DNA of 64,000 nucleotides, taken from positions 43,780,220 to 43,844,219 of the forward strand of contig CM030714.1 in assembly GCA_017979445.1 (NCBI GenBank), read 5' to 3'. Below the pieces are notes generated by a model. It had not been told where the DNA came from, did not search any database, and was given only the letters and a program-made list of their open reading frames with translations. The stretch comes from Akebia trifoliata (taxonomy: Eukaryota; Streptophyta; Magnoliopsida; Ranunculales; Lardizabalaceae). Made by a program: the position numbers and the translations under genes. This document shows, in pieces, positions 1-11,488 of the stretch. Numbering within the stretch: the first letter of the stretch is position 1; each line of letters begins with the position of its first letter.

Positions 1-2290
1 AAGTTTTAATTAACCATAGAAAGTGTACTAAAAAGCTTGTCATCTTTCTTTATTTGTATATAAACTTCCCTTGAGACTTACATTTGTTTTTAAATGATAG
101 ATGTATCCCTCTTTTGTTATTGAAAGTAAAATACAAAACAAAGTTATAGTACGCACAAAACATCAACATCACTGAAATTATGCAAGATATTATTTTATTT
201 ATTTAAAAGAAAAAAGAAAAAAAAAAAAAAACTCTTATTCCATAGATAAGTTTGGAGAATGATATTGTGGTGTTGATGCTTTTGGATCTTCTGTGACCCT
301 ACCAAAATTGTCACATGACATATCTTATGGCCTAGTATTCCATGTTTTTTTTTTTTTCAATTTATAATAGAATTAAACACAAGAAATTGGTGGATTTGGG
401 TCAAGCCTAATTTGATTTTATAGTAGTATCAATCCATCTAATGTGATTATTAAATGGGTTGGGTTTGAGTTAGGGTTGTCAATCTACTTAACCCATTTTG
501 ACACGTTTAGATATTCTATCATTAACTTGTAATTTTAAATATATTAATAATTATTTTAAATATATCAATAATTATTTAATTTTTTTTATAAATTACTCAT
601 TTTTTATGATCAAACTTAATTTATGTTGGTAGATAATGATTTATAGCTGTGAATTTATTTTTTGTAATGGTATTTTATTTTTGCAGTGGAAATGGAATTT
701 ATCCTTTTTATTTTTATTTTTAAGATTAGAATTTTATTAAAGAAGTTATATATGGGCCAGATCAAGTATACCTATTTATAATGGGTTGGGTTTGGATATA
801 AGTTTTTTGACAGGATTATTAAATCGGTCGGATTTGGATTTACAACAAAAACACAACTCAACCCATTCCCACCCCTACTTCGAATGTCTCCAATGACATT
901 AACAAATAATAATGATAAAATTTGTAAAAATATTATAGAAACTTTAAATTTAAATAAACACTACAAGAGCTTGTTTGGTGAGGTCTGACACAATCAATAT
1001 GGGGTCTTTTGTAGTGTTATTTAAATGTGATAAATTCGTGTTTGTGTCTAGAGTGCCAAAATTTGAGATTTTTATAAATTTTGTGAAAATTTCATAAAAA
1101 TTTGAGAAAATTCTAGGTAAATATAAAATGATAAAATTCTGGGTAAAATATAAATGATATTTTTGAGTTTCTTACCTAAATCCGTCAAATTTGAATGTTG
1201 AAGAAAATAAAATTTTGAAGGTGAAGGTTAAAAATCTTTTTATATTTTGTGATTAATAGTAAATCATCAATTAATTAATCAAGTAGTCCCTTATCCAGTG
1301 AATTTTACGAATAATTTTGGCACTATGACAAAATCTATAATTAATAAAAAAAAATATTTAGTAAATGATGTTTTAGTTAATCTCCACAAGAGTTTTCAAA
1401 TCTGCATCATCCAACAATTCTTTAACCATTTTTAAAAATCTCAAGGAAGAAAAACATATGTTCTTCCAAAATTTTGAAGAAAAAAAACATGTAGGAAGGG
1501 AGAAAATGTAAACTGATCTCTAGAGTCAAAGAGTATTCTGTTAGTAATCTTTAAATTTAAAGATTTGAATTTTACAAAATGATTTAGAAGCTTTTTGAGA
1601 AGAAATAAAGCCAATCAACTGAATTAAGAAAGTCAGAATTTTGTAAATAAGATCAATAAGAAGAGATTGGATGCAATGAGTAACTAGGGAAAGAGTTGGT
1701 GAGCCAGAGATCATTTGTTAGTGCCAAAGTCTTCACGATATTAAGGTACAACAATAAATAAAAGGGAAAATACTGATGTCTAAGACCTCATGAAAAATCC
1801 ACCAAGGGTGTGCCTCAATGGTAAGACCAACAACTAGAGTTTGCTCATTTAGGTTGTGAGTTCAAAATTGAGGATACTTCTTGAATAAACTACCACATGG
1901 ATAGGCTTGTCAGGTATCGTTGGAAAACTGGGTTGAGCCTGTCTTATGGACCAGGTCCTGATCCTTTATCAATGGGAATATCATATTTAAAAATAAAAAA
2001 AAAAGATCTCATAAGGACGTTAGTATTGTCCAACATTCTTTTTATTTATTTATAATAATACCCATCTTTATTTTGTCTTTTAGTGAAAAAGATAAAATGA
2101 TAATCTTTTATTAAATAAATACTTTTATTAAATAATACATCTATTATGTCATTAATAAATACATTTATTATGTTGGTATTAATTGTCAAAGTATATATAA
2201 TTCAAAATACTTAAATATTTATAATATTTATCATCTAAGCAAATATTTATTGTATAAAAGACAAATACATTCTTATCTTTTTCACTAAAA
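1..2290. repeat. 2.25-kb segmental tandem duplication, copy A
   Basis: This AT-rich segment has a diverged second copy immediately to its right (2291-4502). The same ordered landmarks recur about 2240-2270 bp later: the tract near 80-200 with the shared word ATGATAGATGTATCCCT, the GGGTTGGGTTTG-type stretch near 450, the block around 960-1180, the SINE near 1792-2002 and the AT-rich tail near 2040-2290. Copies differ by scattered substitutions and indels. The left edge is cut by the window, so the array may extend further left. No coding region is seen. Confidence 0.8.
1792..2002 (+). mobile_element. tRNA-type SINE, duplicated copy 1
   Basis: It contains a box A-like word (TGCCTCAATGGTAAGA) and a degenerate box B-like word (GAGTTCAAAATTGAGG), and ends in an A-rich tail. 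Flanks AAGACCTCAT (1782-1791) and AAGATCTCAT (2003-2012) are a one-mismatch target duplication. It lacks roughly 35 bp present in the sister copy at 3998-4245. Confidence 0.65.
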
Positions 2291-4502
2291 AGAATTAAAT
2301 ATTTCTTATCATTTTTATTTATTTGTATTTAAATTTTTCTTGAGACTTTCATTTATTTTTAAATGATAGATGTATCCCTTTTTCGTTATTGAAGGTAAAA
2401 TACAAAACATAGTTATAGCAGGCACAAGACATCAACATCATTGAAATTATGTAAAATATTATTTTATTTAAAAAAGAAAAAACCTCTTATTCCACAGATA
2501 AGTTTGGAGAATGATATTGTGGTGTTGATGCATTTGAATCTTTGTGACCCTACCAAAAATTGTCACATGACAAATCTTATGGCCTAGTGTTCCGTGACAT
2601 ATATATAATATATAGATATATATTTCACTCTTTAATAGAATTAGACACAAGAAAGTGGTGGATTTGGATTAAGTCTCATTTTATTTTACAGTAGTATTAA
2701 TCCATCTAATGTGATTATTAAATGGGTCGGATTTGGGTTAGAGTTGTCAATCCACTTAATCCGTTTTGATACATTTATATATTCTATCATTAAAGTGTAA
2801 TTTTAAATATATTAATAATTATTTAAGATTTTTTTAAATTATTTATTTTTTGTGATCAAACTTAATTTATGTTGGTAGATAATGATTTATGGTGGCGTGA
2901 CTTTATTTTTTGTAATGATATTTTGTTTTTGTAAGAAGATTAGAATTTTATTAAACAAATTATATATGGGTCGAGTCAAGTATTTCTATTTATAATGGAT
3001 TGAGTTTGGATTTAAATTTTTGACAGGATTATTAAATGAGTCGGATTTGGATTTACAATAAGAACATGACCAACCCATTGCCACCCGTACTTTGAATATT
3101 CCAATGACATTAACAAAGTAATAATTATAAAATTTGTAAAAATATTATAGAAACTTTAAATTTAAATAAACACTACACCAATTAATCCCCCGCAAGAGTT
3201 TGTTTGGTCGAGGTCTGACATAATCAGTATTGATCATAGACCCCATACCATCTTGTCTACTCAAAAAACGTAAAAATAAACATATAAATAACTAATCTTC
3301 GTATTTTATTATTTGATAGGAGTTTAAATCTGATAAATTCGTGAAATTTTCATAAAAATTTGAGAAAATTCTAGGAAAATATAAAATAATAAAATTCTAG
3401 GTAAAATATAAATGACATTTTTGAGTTTCTTACCAAAATCCATCAAATTTGAATGTTGAAGAGTGAAGGTTAAAAATGTTGTTATATTTTGTGACAATTA
3501 ATTAATCCAGTAATCCCTTATCTGGTGAATTTTACAAATAATTTTGGCACTATTACAGAATCTATAATTAATAAAAAAATATTTTGTAAATGATGTTTTA
3601 GATAATCTCCACAAGAGTTTTCTCATCTGCGTCATCCTACAAGTCTTAACCATTTTTTAAAATCTCAACGAACAAAAAAATATTGACAGGGAGAATGTAA
3701 ACTGATCTCTTAGAGTCTTAAGAGTATTCAACTATTACTCTTTAAATTTAAAGGTTTGAATTTTATAAAAAGATGCACAGCTTTGATATAACAGAAGCTT
3801 TTTGAGAAGAAATAAAACCAAGCAACTGAATTAAGAAAGCCAGAATTCTGTACATAAGTTCATTAGGAAGAGATTGGATGCAATGAATAATTAGGGAAGG
3901 AGGTGGTGAGCCAGAGATCATCTGTTAGTGCCAAAGTCTTCACGACAGTAAGGTCCAATAATAAATAAAAGGGGAATGTTAACATCCAAGACCTCATGGG
4001 GAATCTATCAGGGGTGTGCCTCAATGGTAAGACCAACAACTAGAGTTTGCTCCTCTAAGTTGTGAGTTCGAAACTGAGGACCACTTCTTAAATAAACTAC
4101 CACATGTGTTGTGTGGGTCGGTGCATGTGGTCATGGATTAGTCTTGTCGGGTATAGTTGGGAAACCTGAATTGGGCCTGTCTGATGAACCAGGTCCTGGA
4201 TCTTTACTAACGGGGATACCATGTTTCAAAAAAAAAAAAAAAAAAAAGACCTCATAAAAACATTAGCATTGTTTAATACTTTTTTTTTTTAAATAATACC
4301 CCTCCTCATTTTGTATTTTAATAAAAAAAAAAAACAAAGACATGTTAGTCTTTTACCCAATAAGTATATTTATTATATTGGTATTAATTGTCAAAGTATT
4401 TAATGTAAAAAATATATATTTAATTCAAAATATACATAATTTATTATGTAAACAAACATTTATTGTATAAAAGACTAATGCCCATCGTCTTTTTCCTTAA
4501 GG
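2291..4502. repeat. 2.25-kb segmental tandem duplication, copy B
   Basis: This is the second copy of the segment at 1-2290, in direct orientation. It carries the same internal SINE with matching flanks, so the SINE was present before the duplication. Short local indels account for the slightly drifting offset. No gene is recognised; short ORFs in it are not conserved between the two copies. Confidence 0.8.
3998..4245 (+). mobile_element. tRNA-type SINE, duplicated copy 2
   Basis: This is the better-preserved copy. It has a box A-like TGCCTCAATGGTAAGA, a box B-like GAGTTCGAAACTGAGG and a long poly(A) tail. Both flanks are AAGACCTCAT (3988-3997 and 4246-4255), a perfect 10-bp target duplication. 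Pol III promoter boxes plus a poly(A) tail and target duplication fit a plant tRNA-derived SINE. It sits inside the left inverted repeat of a MITE related to the one at 8235-8581. Confidence 0.72.
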
Positions 4503-4730
4503 TGATATTTGTTAAATTGAAAAAAAATAAACAAGGGCATGTTAGTCTTTTACCCAATAAATACATTTATCATGTTGACATTAATTATCAATGCATTTAG
4601 TATATATAAAAAATATATTTAATTAAAAATATACATTATTTATTATGTAAACAAACATTTATTGTATAAAAGATCAATATCCCTTGTCTTTTTCACTAAG
4701 ATGTTATTTGTTAAATTAAAAAAAATAAGT
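4330..4730. repeat. ~200-bp AT-rich tandem duplication
   Basis: Two direct, imperfect copies (about 4330-4530 and 4531-4730) share CATGTTAGTCTTTTACCCAA, then ATTTATTGTATAAAAGA and GTTATTTGTTAAATT-type words in the same order. The copy content is the tail of the larger 2.25-kb unit, so a partial third repeat ends the array. Confidence 0.65.
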
Positions 4731-5109
4731 ACTGAAATTTATAAGCTCTAAATTTAAATACTGAAAAAGTTATTTGTAATACATTGCTGAAACTAGTAAA
4801 ATATCTTTTTTACCCTTACAATCATATTATACATTGTTTGCATGTTTCAAATACCTATATCTTATCAAACATAATAAAATATATTATTTCTTATAAAATT
4901 AAAATACAATTTATTGTTAAATAATAAGTAATACTCAAATTTTCAATTTCTAAATAATAATTTTTATTTCTAAAACCTTATAAATTTCAAATAAAAAATA
5001 ATAATGTCATACAAGTCACCAAAATTTGAAGTCAACATTGAAAAAACTTAATTTTGGATGAATAATTTTCGATGAAAATAAAAGATGTGTAATTATAAAA
5101 ACACCCTAT

Positions 5110-5390
5110 GAATTAATAAGGTTAACTCACACCATAGCTAATTTTTGGTGATGATGGTCTATATGGTCTAGAGATCATCCTCACAATAAATCAGCTCATT
5201 CTAAAACTTCTAACCTCATCAAAATTGGTTTCAAAAAAAAAAATGGACGATTTACGATTCTTGAACTTTTTTTTATGAGGTTAAAAGTTTCGAAATTGAC
5301 TGATTTTTTGTAAGGGTGATCTCCTCATTGTAGAGATCATCTTCACCAAAAATCAATTCATTGCAAAACTTTTGACCCATATAAGACAAA
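5110..5390. repeat. fold-back family relic, hairpin modules
   Basis: It contains diverged copies of the hairpin modules of the element at 8594-8990: the words AGAGATCATCCTCAC, AAAACTTCTAACC, GGTTAAAAGTTTCG and CTGATTTTTTGTAAGGGTGATCTC. A pair of modules is present, but the outer terminal inverted repeats of the family are not recognisable here. Confidence 0.6.
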
Positions 5391-5665
5391 ACAATTTGGC
5401 AATGATGTGGGGTGCTTATATAATTATCCATGGGATATAAGAGGTAATATACTTTTAAATATGAAGGCATACTTGTCTGTGTAGAAAAAGAGAAGTGCTC
5501 ACCGCTTCGGTACAAAATTAAGTATCAAAATAATGTTGAATTTTTTTCACTTATTTTCAACTATAAATGTTGATAATATGGAGTAAACAAATGCAGTTAT
5601 ATGACAAAAAGTGCTGAAATATATATTTTTTTTCAACATTAAGCGTTGAAAATTAGCGCAAACAA
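5390..5665 (-). mobile_element. partial copy of the 54393-56228 hAT-like element
   Basis: On the minus strand this reads through the same ordered motifs as the left end of the element at 54393: GATGTTTGTTTG at the tip, a TCAGCACTT word, GTTTGTTTACTC, GAAAATAAGTGAA, GAAGCGGTGAGCAC, and further inside CCTCTTATATCCCATGGATAAT. Only this end is present. Confidence 0.55.
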
Positions 5666-5679
5666 ACATCGCCTAAAAG

Positions 5680-5760
5680 ATAAAATGATGAGTATTATTG
5701 AAAAAAAGTTGTTGGACAATGCTAACATCCACATGAAGTCTTCGACATTAGCACCCCCTA
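5680..5760. repeat. right-end fragment of GACCTCAT-type MITE
   Basis: It matches the right inverted repeat of the MITE at 8235-8581: a TATTATTG word, AATGCTAACATCC and GACATTAGCA, in order and spacing. This is a solitary end. Confidence 0.45.
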
Positions 5761-5934
5761 AAAAAATATTTAAAAAAAAATGATAGAATCCTCTGCATCC
5801 TACATAATAATATTGTCTCGATGAACTGAGATATATGGTGTGTATCCTCTTCGGTGATGACTCCACAAATAGAAAAGTTTGCAAGAAATCATAATTATTA
5901 CAAAATTTATTAAAATAAGCAGCTGCTCTCTTTT

Positions 5935-6300
5935 TTGGGGTTATTTTGAAAACACCCCCTATAAAATTGATGATATTAGGTTTATCCCTTATAAAATGCA
6001 AGATTAGGCTGACCAGAAAGTCAATGTTACATTTTCTTGATGATTTAATGATGAAATTTTGATTTTTTTTTCAAAATACTCTTTAAATACCTAATTACTA
6101 GATCAACATTTAAAATAATAAATAAATAAATAAATAAATAAACAAAATTTCACTGTTAAACCATAAAATAAAATAAAAATAATAATAACAATAAACCAAT
6201 GTTGACTAGTGGTCAAGGGGGGTAAACCTAATCTTGCATTTTGCAAGAGGGTAAACCTAATATCACCTATTTTACAGGGGGAAATTTCTAAACTACCCTT
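5935..6300. mobile_element. MITE with ~85-bp terminal inverted repeats
   Basis: The left arm (about 5935-6020) and right arm (about 6215-6300) are inverted copies. Both contain GATATTAGGTTTA, a CCCT..T.AAAATGCAAGATTAGG word and CCCCCT, in opposite orientation. The interior is AT-rich with an (AAAT)n run near 6118. No coding capacity and no clear target duplication were found. Confidence 0.55.
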
Positions 6301-6850
6301 TTTTTATAAGTAGAAATTTTATTAAAATTCCAAAAGAAAGGTGTGGTTGAGAGAACCTGCACAGTAACTTTATCTTAGTTTCAGGGATAAAGAAAATAAA
6401 AGGGAGATAATTTGACGCATCCCAAAGTAACTTTGAGGTCGTGGGTTCAAGTCCAGTCCAGCTTACCCATCCAAACAAAAAGAACGGCGCAAAAAGATGG
6501 AGCTTACAGGGTATATCCCATTTGAAGAAGAAATCATCAAAATATATCCTCTTAAATTTCTTAAAGATCTTACACCAGAAAAACAAAGAGGCCTAATATT
6601 ACCTATTTCCCTCCAAGGTTTCCTTCCTTTCTTTTTCACATCCCCAACGAGTTTTAGAACCCACAAAATTCTCTCTACATGAAAAGAATTTGATATGCTA
6701 ATTTTAAAATAATGCCAAAGTAATAGGAAAGATCCAAAATGAGTCCATACTTCTCTCACAAAGATACAAGTGATCAATCCATTCCCCACTAGATTTATAG
6801 ACGACACGGAAATTAGGGCATAAAGAAACCCTTTTAGATTAATTCACGGA
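6290..6850 (-). mobile_element. decayed LINE 3' region (possible zf-RVT tail)
   Basis: A minus-strand frame (6463-6807) contains words such as CIFVREVWTHFGSFLLLWHYF-like sequence, resembling the zinc-binding tail that follows reverse transcriptase in plant L1-type LINEs. The reading is short and broken. It is a relic at best; a chance resemblance cannot be excluded. Confidence 0.3.
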
Positions 6851-7878
6851 GGACACAATCAACTAAAAATCAAGGAAAAAGTCAGATCCACCCGAAATGC
6901 CACACAAGATTTCTACAGGGTTCAATAAATAAGACAACTTGAATTATATAAATGTAAACAATAGGTGGATTAAAGTTAGAAGTTAGTAACAGGGTGACAC
7001 CTAGAAATTTCTATTATCCAATTAGTATCTAAGACTCAAATGAGGTGTATGCGACCAATTTTCTTAGAGATCTATGGATTTCTGAAGATGTTTTGTAGAC
7101 CCCAAAACTTGCTGAAAGAGATTCAAGCAATGTAACTGTGTGGGGGGCATATTTGAGACATAGCAGTAGGTCTGAATATTTTGTATATGTCCATTAACAA
7201 AAGAAAAGGTATTTCATATATAGAATGAGAAATCAAATCATCAATGAATGACAATAGGAAATCCATGTATGCTGGAATTTATAATTAGCTTCTGTTTTTG
7301 TTTATATAATGTTCTCATTTAATAATAATAATAAATAAATAAAAAGATACAATTATAGATACTCGTCCATGTACCAGCATAACAACAATAAATTTGGGAA
7401 ATATAGTTGTCAACCTTAAACGTACAAGACTCCCTTGAAACTGTGGCCATCCATGGATAATGACATGGCATATCAAAAGCTCAAATTTCCTTGAAGTAAC
7501 CCAAGCAACATGAGGCCCTGCCTGCATAAAAGTGCAATCTGATCTTCAGGTACCACCAAAATCCTAACTAATAGCAACAACAAAGCACAATGCAAACTCC
7601 AAGATATAAATGAGAACACAGTTGGAGGCAAAAATTGAAATTTCATTTATTTCTCTTTTCCCATGTAGAGTGAGATTGAACACAAAGTACCATGAGAGCA
7701 AGATCTTTTTTTATTCTATGGGGAATACTGAAGCAAACAAAAAGATCAGAAAAGAACACACAAATTAAAATGAAAGATAATAGGGAGGATTAAAGATGAA
7801 ATACTAGGCAGAGGGGTTTTACAAGCCCTGACTCTCTTTAGCAAGAGGTGTTCTCACAAAACATAATATCCAAAAGAG
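6851..7878. other. unassigned AT-rich interval
   Basis: I see no recognisable gene or element here. Short frames lack family motifs or codon bias. Confidence 0.5.
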
Positions 7879-7879
7879 T

Positions 7880-8077
7880 AATGATTTTCTGACTCCCCCA
7901 CGGGGCATAGTCCCCCATACTCTCCTGATGTGGCATGTGATAGAACTATAGATCTTTTTTCCTAGGGATACACAACTACACATATTTATGAGGATGTGCA
8001 TCTCGAGGCATACAATCTATGGTTCTAGCACATGCCACGTCAGGAAAGTATGCCATGTGGGGGAGTCAGATTATCAC
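7880..8077. mobile_element. MITE, family of 11489-11639
   Basis: Ends are inverted: GACTCCCCCAC near 7891 pairs with GTGGGGGAGTC near 8058. The arms extend inward through CCTGATGTGGCATGTG / its complement and a CTATAGAT / ATCTATGG pair. Tips resemble TAATGAT / ATTATCAC. No coding capacity. Confidence 0.6.
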
Positions 8078-8234
8078 GACACTATGCAAAAAGTCCCTTC
8101 ATTCTACACAACCGACACTTTTGTAGAGATTTAACTAAAGAAAGTGTAAGTTAATAAACTACCCTTAAGTACCCAACATACTATATGAAAATAAAAATAA
8201 ACCTTACAAAATAAGTCATGATCACCACTTGCAT

Positions 8235-8581
8235 CAAATACTAACGTCCAAGACCTCATAGGAATGTTAGCATTCTCCATCACATTCACTTTCCAATAAT
8301 ACCCCTAATCATTTTGTCTTTAAGTGAAAAAGACAAGTGAATGTTGATTTTTAGCATCAATTGTCGAAGCATTTATTACGAACAAGGTGGCTAAAATACA
8401 AGCATTTATGTTAGGGCACATGTTAACAAAACCCTTTACGTAAATAAACATTTATTATGTAAAAGACGAACATACCCCTTTCTTTTTTACTAAAAGACAA
8501 AATGGACAGGAATATTATTGGAAAGTATGAATGTGGCGGAGAATGCTAATGTCCCATGAGGTCTTGGATGTTAGCATTTCC
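8235..8581. mobile_element. MITE with ~95-bp inverted repeats
   Basis: The left arm (8235-8335) and right arm (8490-8581) are inverted copies: CCAAGACCTCAT, TTAGCATTCTCC, CACATTCA, CTTTCCAATAATA and ATTTTGTCTTT occur in mirror order. The central AT-rich part is shared with the 2.25-kb duplicated units near 2040-2290 and 4270-4500, which hold copies of this family interrupted by a SINE. Confidence 0.7.
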
Positions 8582-8593
8582 ATATATATATGG

Positions 8594-8990
8594 GGACGGA
8601 TCATGGGACAACAATTGTGACAACATCTACGACAACAGTTTTTTGTAAATCACTTCTGATGGGGTTAGAAGTTTCGGAATGGGCTGATTTTTTGTGAGGA
8701 TGATCTCATTACCATAGAGATCATCCTCACCAAAAATCAGCCCATTGTGAAACTTTTAACCCGAGTTTACAAGTTGAAGAATCGTGGACCATCAATTTTT
8801 TTGTAAACTACTTTTGATGGGGTTAGAAGTTTCAAAATGAGCTGATTTTTAATGAGAATGATCTCTATGGTGAGGAGATCATCCTCACCAAAAATCAGCC
8901 CATTCCAAAACTTCTAACCCGTATAAGACAAAAACTGTTGTCGTAGATGTTGTCACAATTGTTGTCCCATGAACAGCCCCCTATATATAT
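8594..8990. mobile_element. fold-back element with nested hairpins
   Basis: The outer inverted repeats are perfect over 42 bp (starting CATGGGACAACAATTG on the left and ending with its complement near 8977) and extend imperfectly to about 56 bp. Inside lie two further near-perfect hairpins of ~46-bp stems (8662-8762 and 8818-8920), both built from the same module with a short loop. TATATA runs flank both sides, compatible with a TA target site. There is no coding capacity. Partial relatives lie at 5110-5390 and 13024-13090. Confidence 0.8.
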
Positions 8991-9990
8991 ATCCCAACCT
9001 AATAAATTTTAAATATGTAGAATGGATCAATTCTGATAACTTGTACCCCATCACCTAAGATACCTAGTCCTAGATAGGTTACATGACTTCAAAGTAATAA
9101 CTTTGTTAAATACCTTAAGACACAACTTTAAAAAAAAGGTTAAAGGGGCATCTCTAGATCAAGCCTGAAAACAAAACTATATATGACTATTACATAATCA
9201 AATTTAATATGATACATTGCTAAAACAGATAGATGTGAATTAAAATCAGTACCGCACTAGTAAATCTATTCAGAATTGGACCCTTCAACAACCCAAGTTT
9301 ACAAGGAAAAAAAACTTCTAACTATGCCTACAGACCTCACATGAGTTAAATAGCAATCATACAAAATGAAATCAGAAATTAACAACATAGTTGTGCTTTG
9401 TCTTATACTTTCATATTTGGTTGTACAATCGTCCTCTTCCTACATGTTACAATCTCATTGTCTCATACCCTCATGATATGGATTGGGGCAACCTAACGAC
9501 AATATATACCAGTAAAAATCTAAACCAAGTTTATACTTTATACCACCCCAATGATCAAATCTCAACCCATAAAAATTTTTGGCCCAATCCTGACTTTGAA
9601 ATTTGGATGCTCGAACAATCTAGGTAAGGGCTTTCATACCAAGAAAAGCATCACCCTCCACAATACTGATTGGAAATCTAAGGCAAAGGCTACCAACAAG
9701 ATGACATTCTTATGAGTTGCAAGATCAATTTATGTTCATTCAAGTGGTGCAAGATGAAACGGCACGTGTACAACAGGATCCACACATACAACATGCCACA
9801 TAGCATCAAAATCACTAATGCTAATACTCAACATATTGTCTTTCCATGGCAACATTCATCAACTTTACCCAACATGTTTGATGCCCCATAATGCTATAAC
9901 AGGTCCTAAATGCCTCACATACAGTGAACACAATAAAATAACTGCCACAAGGGGTTCAAGCTGGATCTAAATTTGGAGGTCAAGAGGAGA
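8991..9990. other. unassigned interval
   Basis: This is moderately AT-rich unique-looking sequence. A 78-codon frame at 9391-9627 has no recognisable motif, so I do not call it a gene. Nothing else is supported. Confidence 0.5.
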
Positions 9991-10160
9991 GATCCCATTA
10001 CATGTAAAAAAATAAAACAACAGACAAAAAATCAAACACAAGGATTTACGTGGTTTGGCAATGTGTCTATGACCACAAAGAATAAGAACAATCACTATTT
10101 TCTCATGAATTTTACAGTTCTAGAGATCTCTATCTATAAATCCAGAGTAACTAAAGCATT
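9990..10160. mobile_element. possible copia-type LTR fragment
   Basis: The stretch with ACACAAGGATTTACGTGGTT followed by GGCAATGTG resembles a motif common in LTRs of plant copia elements. No LTR partner, primer-binding site or polyprotein is seen nearby. The call rests on memory of the motif only. Confidence 0.25.
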
Positions 10161-10583
10161 TAAGTCTCTCCAAATAAAAAACCCCAAAAATAAAATGTTC
10201 TTTTAAAAAATTACACAATTGCCCTTTTTCGTAACCCTAAAAAAAAAAAAAAAAGAGAAGGACGGGAGCTAACACCAACAGAATACAAGACATCTATTTT
10301 TCTAATGATTTTTCGCAATAAATACAAAACGACTATTGAATTGATTTAGGTGACGAAGATGAGAGTAACCTCTACTGCCGAACATACTCTTCATATTGTT
10401 AGTCTCTCTTAAAACTCTCACCATCTCATGGCATTGCTAAACCTTGCGAGTCAACTACTGTTTAGCACGTTTAGCCTAAAAGAGCGGAATCGAACGAGTC
10501 ACGACTCGCGAGTTGAACTTTACGTTTACTAGCGATAAAGAAGAAGAAAAAAAAAAGATAGAGAGCGGAAGAATTTCAGAACT

Positions 10584-11045
10584 TTACCTTTCTCTAGTTG
10601 AAGAATCTTCTTCTTCGACTCGCTTTCTCTTCCGCTTTTGACTCTTTCTCGAAATAAACGATGCGATCTGCAACTGTGTCTTCAGCAACATCTGAGTCAT
10701 CTCAGCTTCCGATTCCACTCTCCGCTTCTCAGCTTCCACACGCGAAGCCTCCCTCGCCTTCAACATCTCCATCTCCGCCAACTCCATCCTTAACAACGAT
10801 TCTGAGAACGTTCGGATGCTGCTAGACAGATTCGCCCACCTGTTTGACTCGCCTAACGGACCGCTACTTTCCGAGTCAGAACTCGTAGGAGGAGAAGAGT
10901 CTTCCTCGACATCTACGTCGATGGTAGGGGGCGTGTCAGGAGGGTGTGCGCCGGATAAGAATCCAGCATCAAAGGCGTATGATAGACGGTTTCCGCGATT
11001 TTCTGCGTCACGATTCGTGCTGGGGACGCCGTACGAATCGGCCAT
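10584..11045 (-). CDS. small coiled-coil protein, function unknown
   Basis: This is a single open frame of 153 residues on the minus strand. The ATG at 11045-11043 is preferred over an upstream TTG. The N-terminal half is rich in Pro, Ser and acidic residues. From about residue 70 there is a word RWANLSSSIRTFSESLLRME, followed by an Ala/Glu/Arg-rich helix (about 85-130) predicted to be a coiled coil. A basic cluster KSQKRKRKR near residue 137 looks like a nuclear localisation signal. It resembles the C-terminal helix of trihelix-type plant proteins and, from memory, an uncharacterised Arabidopsis family (At4g22160-like). No catalytic motif is visible. Codon use and GC content stand out from the surrounding AT-rich DNA, supporting a real gene. 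The stop TAA lies inside a GGTAAAG context, so a donor site and a further exon are conceivable. A MITE ends about 70 bp upstream of the start. Confidence 0.7.
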   Translation of the reverse strand: MADSYGVPSTNRDAENRGNRLSYAFDAGFLSGAHPPDTPPTIDVDVEEDSSPPTSSDSESSGPLGESNRWANLSSSIRTFSESLLRMELAEMEMLKAREASRVEAEKRRVESEAEMTQMLLKTQLQIASFISRKSQKRKRKRVEEEDSSTRER

Positions 11046-11114
11046 CAAAGATGGACTGAATTAAAGAGGATTTCAATGTATTGAGTTGAGCCTTCGGGGA
11101 CACGGTTTTAATTT

Positions 11115-11450
11115 GAGAGCAGCTATTGGCACCCCAACTTTTCCTTATAAAATTCCATTAAGAATAAATAAAATAAATGAATGATTGGAAATAAGTAAAA
11201 ATTGAGAGAGAGAAACTCTTGGCTCGATTTCTATCTCTTGGGTTTTGGATTTTACATGAGCCTAATCATAATTGTAAATGACTACTGAAATCATTGGAAC
11301 AAGTATTATAATGTTAGATAATAATTTGAATCAAACATTTCTGATATTTTGAATTATGTGTCATAATCTTTAATTGGGGTGTCATAAATAATTTAAGAAA
11401 TTGGGATGAAATAAGTAAAAGTTGAGATGCCAATAGAAGTTCTCATAAAA
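11115..11450. mobile_element. MITE, family 'CTATTGGCACCCC'
   Basis: The left tip has GCAGCTATTGGCACCCCAAC; the right tip has GTTGAGATGCCAATAGAAG, an inverted near-copy. The interior contains GAGCCTAATCATAA and CTTTAATTGGGGTGTCA words shared with copies at 15405-16385, 41998-42354 and 63911-64000. It lies just upstream of the gene at 10584-11045. Confidence 0.65.
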
Positions 11451-11488
11451 TATATTTAGGTAGACTCCTTAATTTTCTTATAAGAGTT

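Noticed and set aside
6425..6480. GTGGGTTCAAGTCC as a tRNA box B
   Set aside because: There is no box A at the right distance and no cloverleaf can be drawn.
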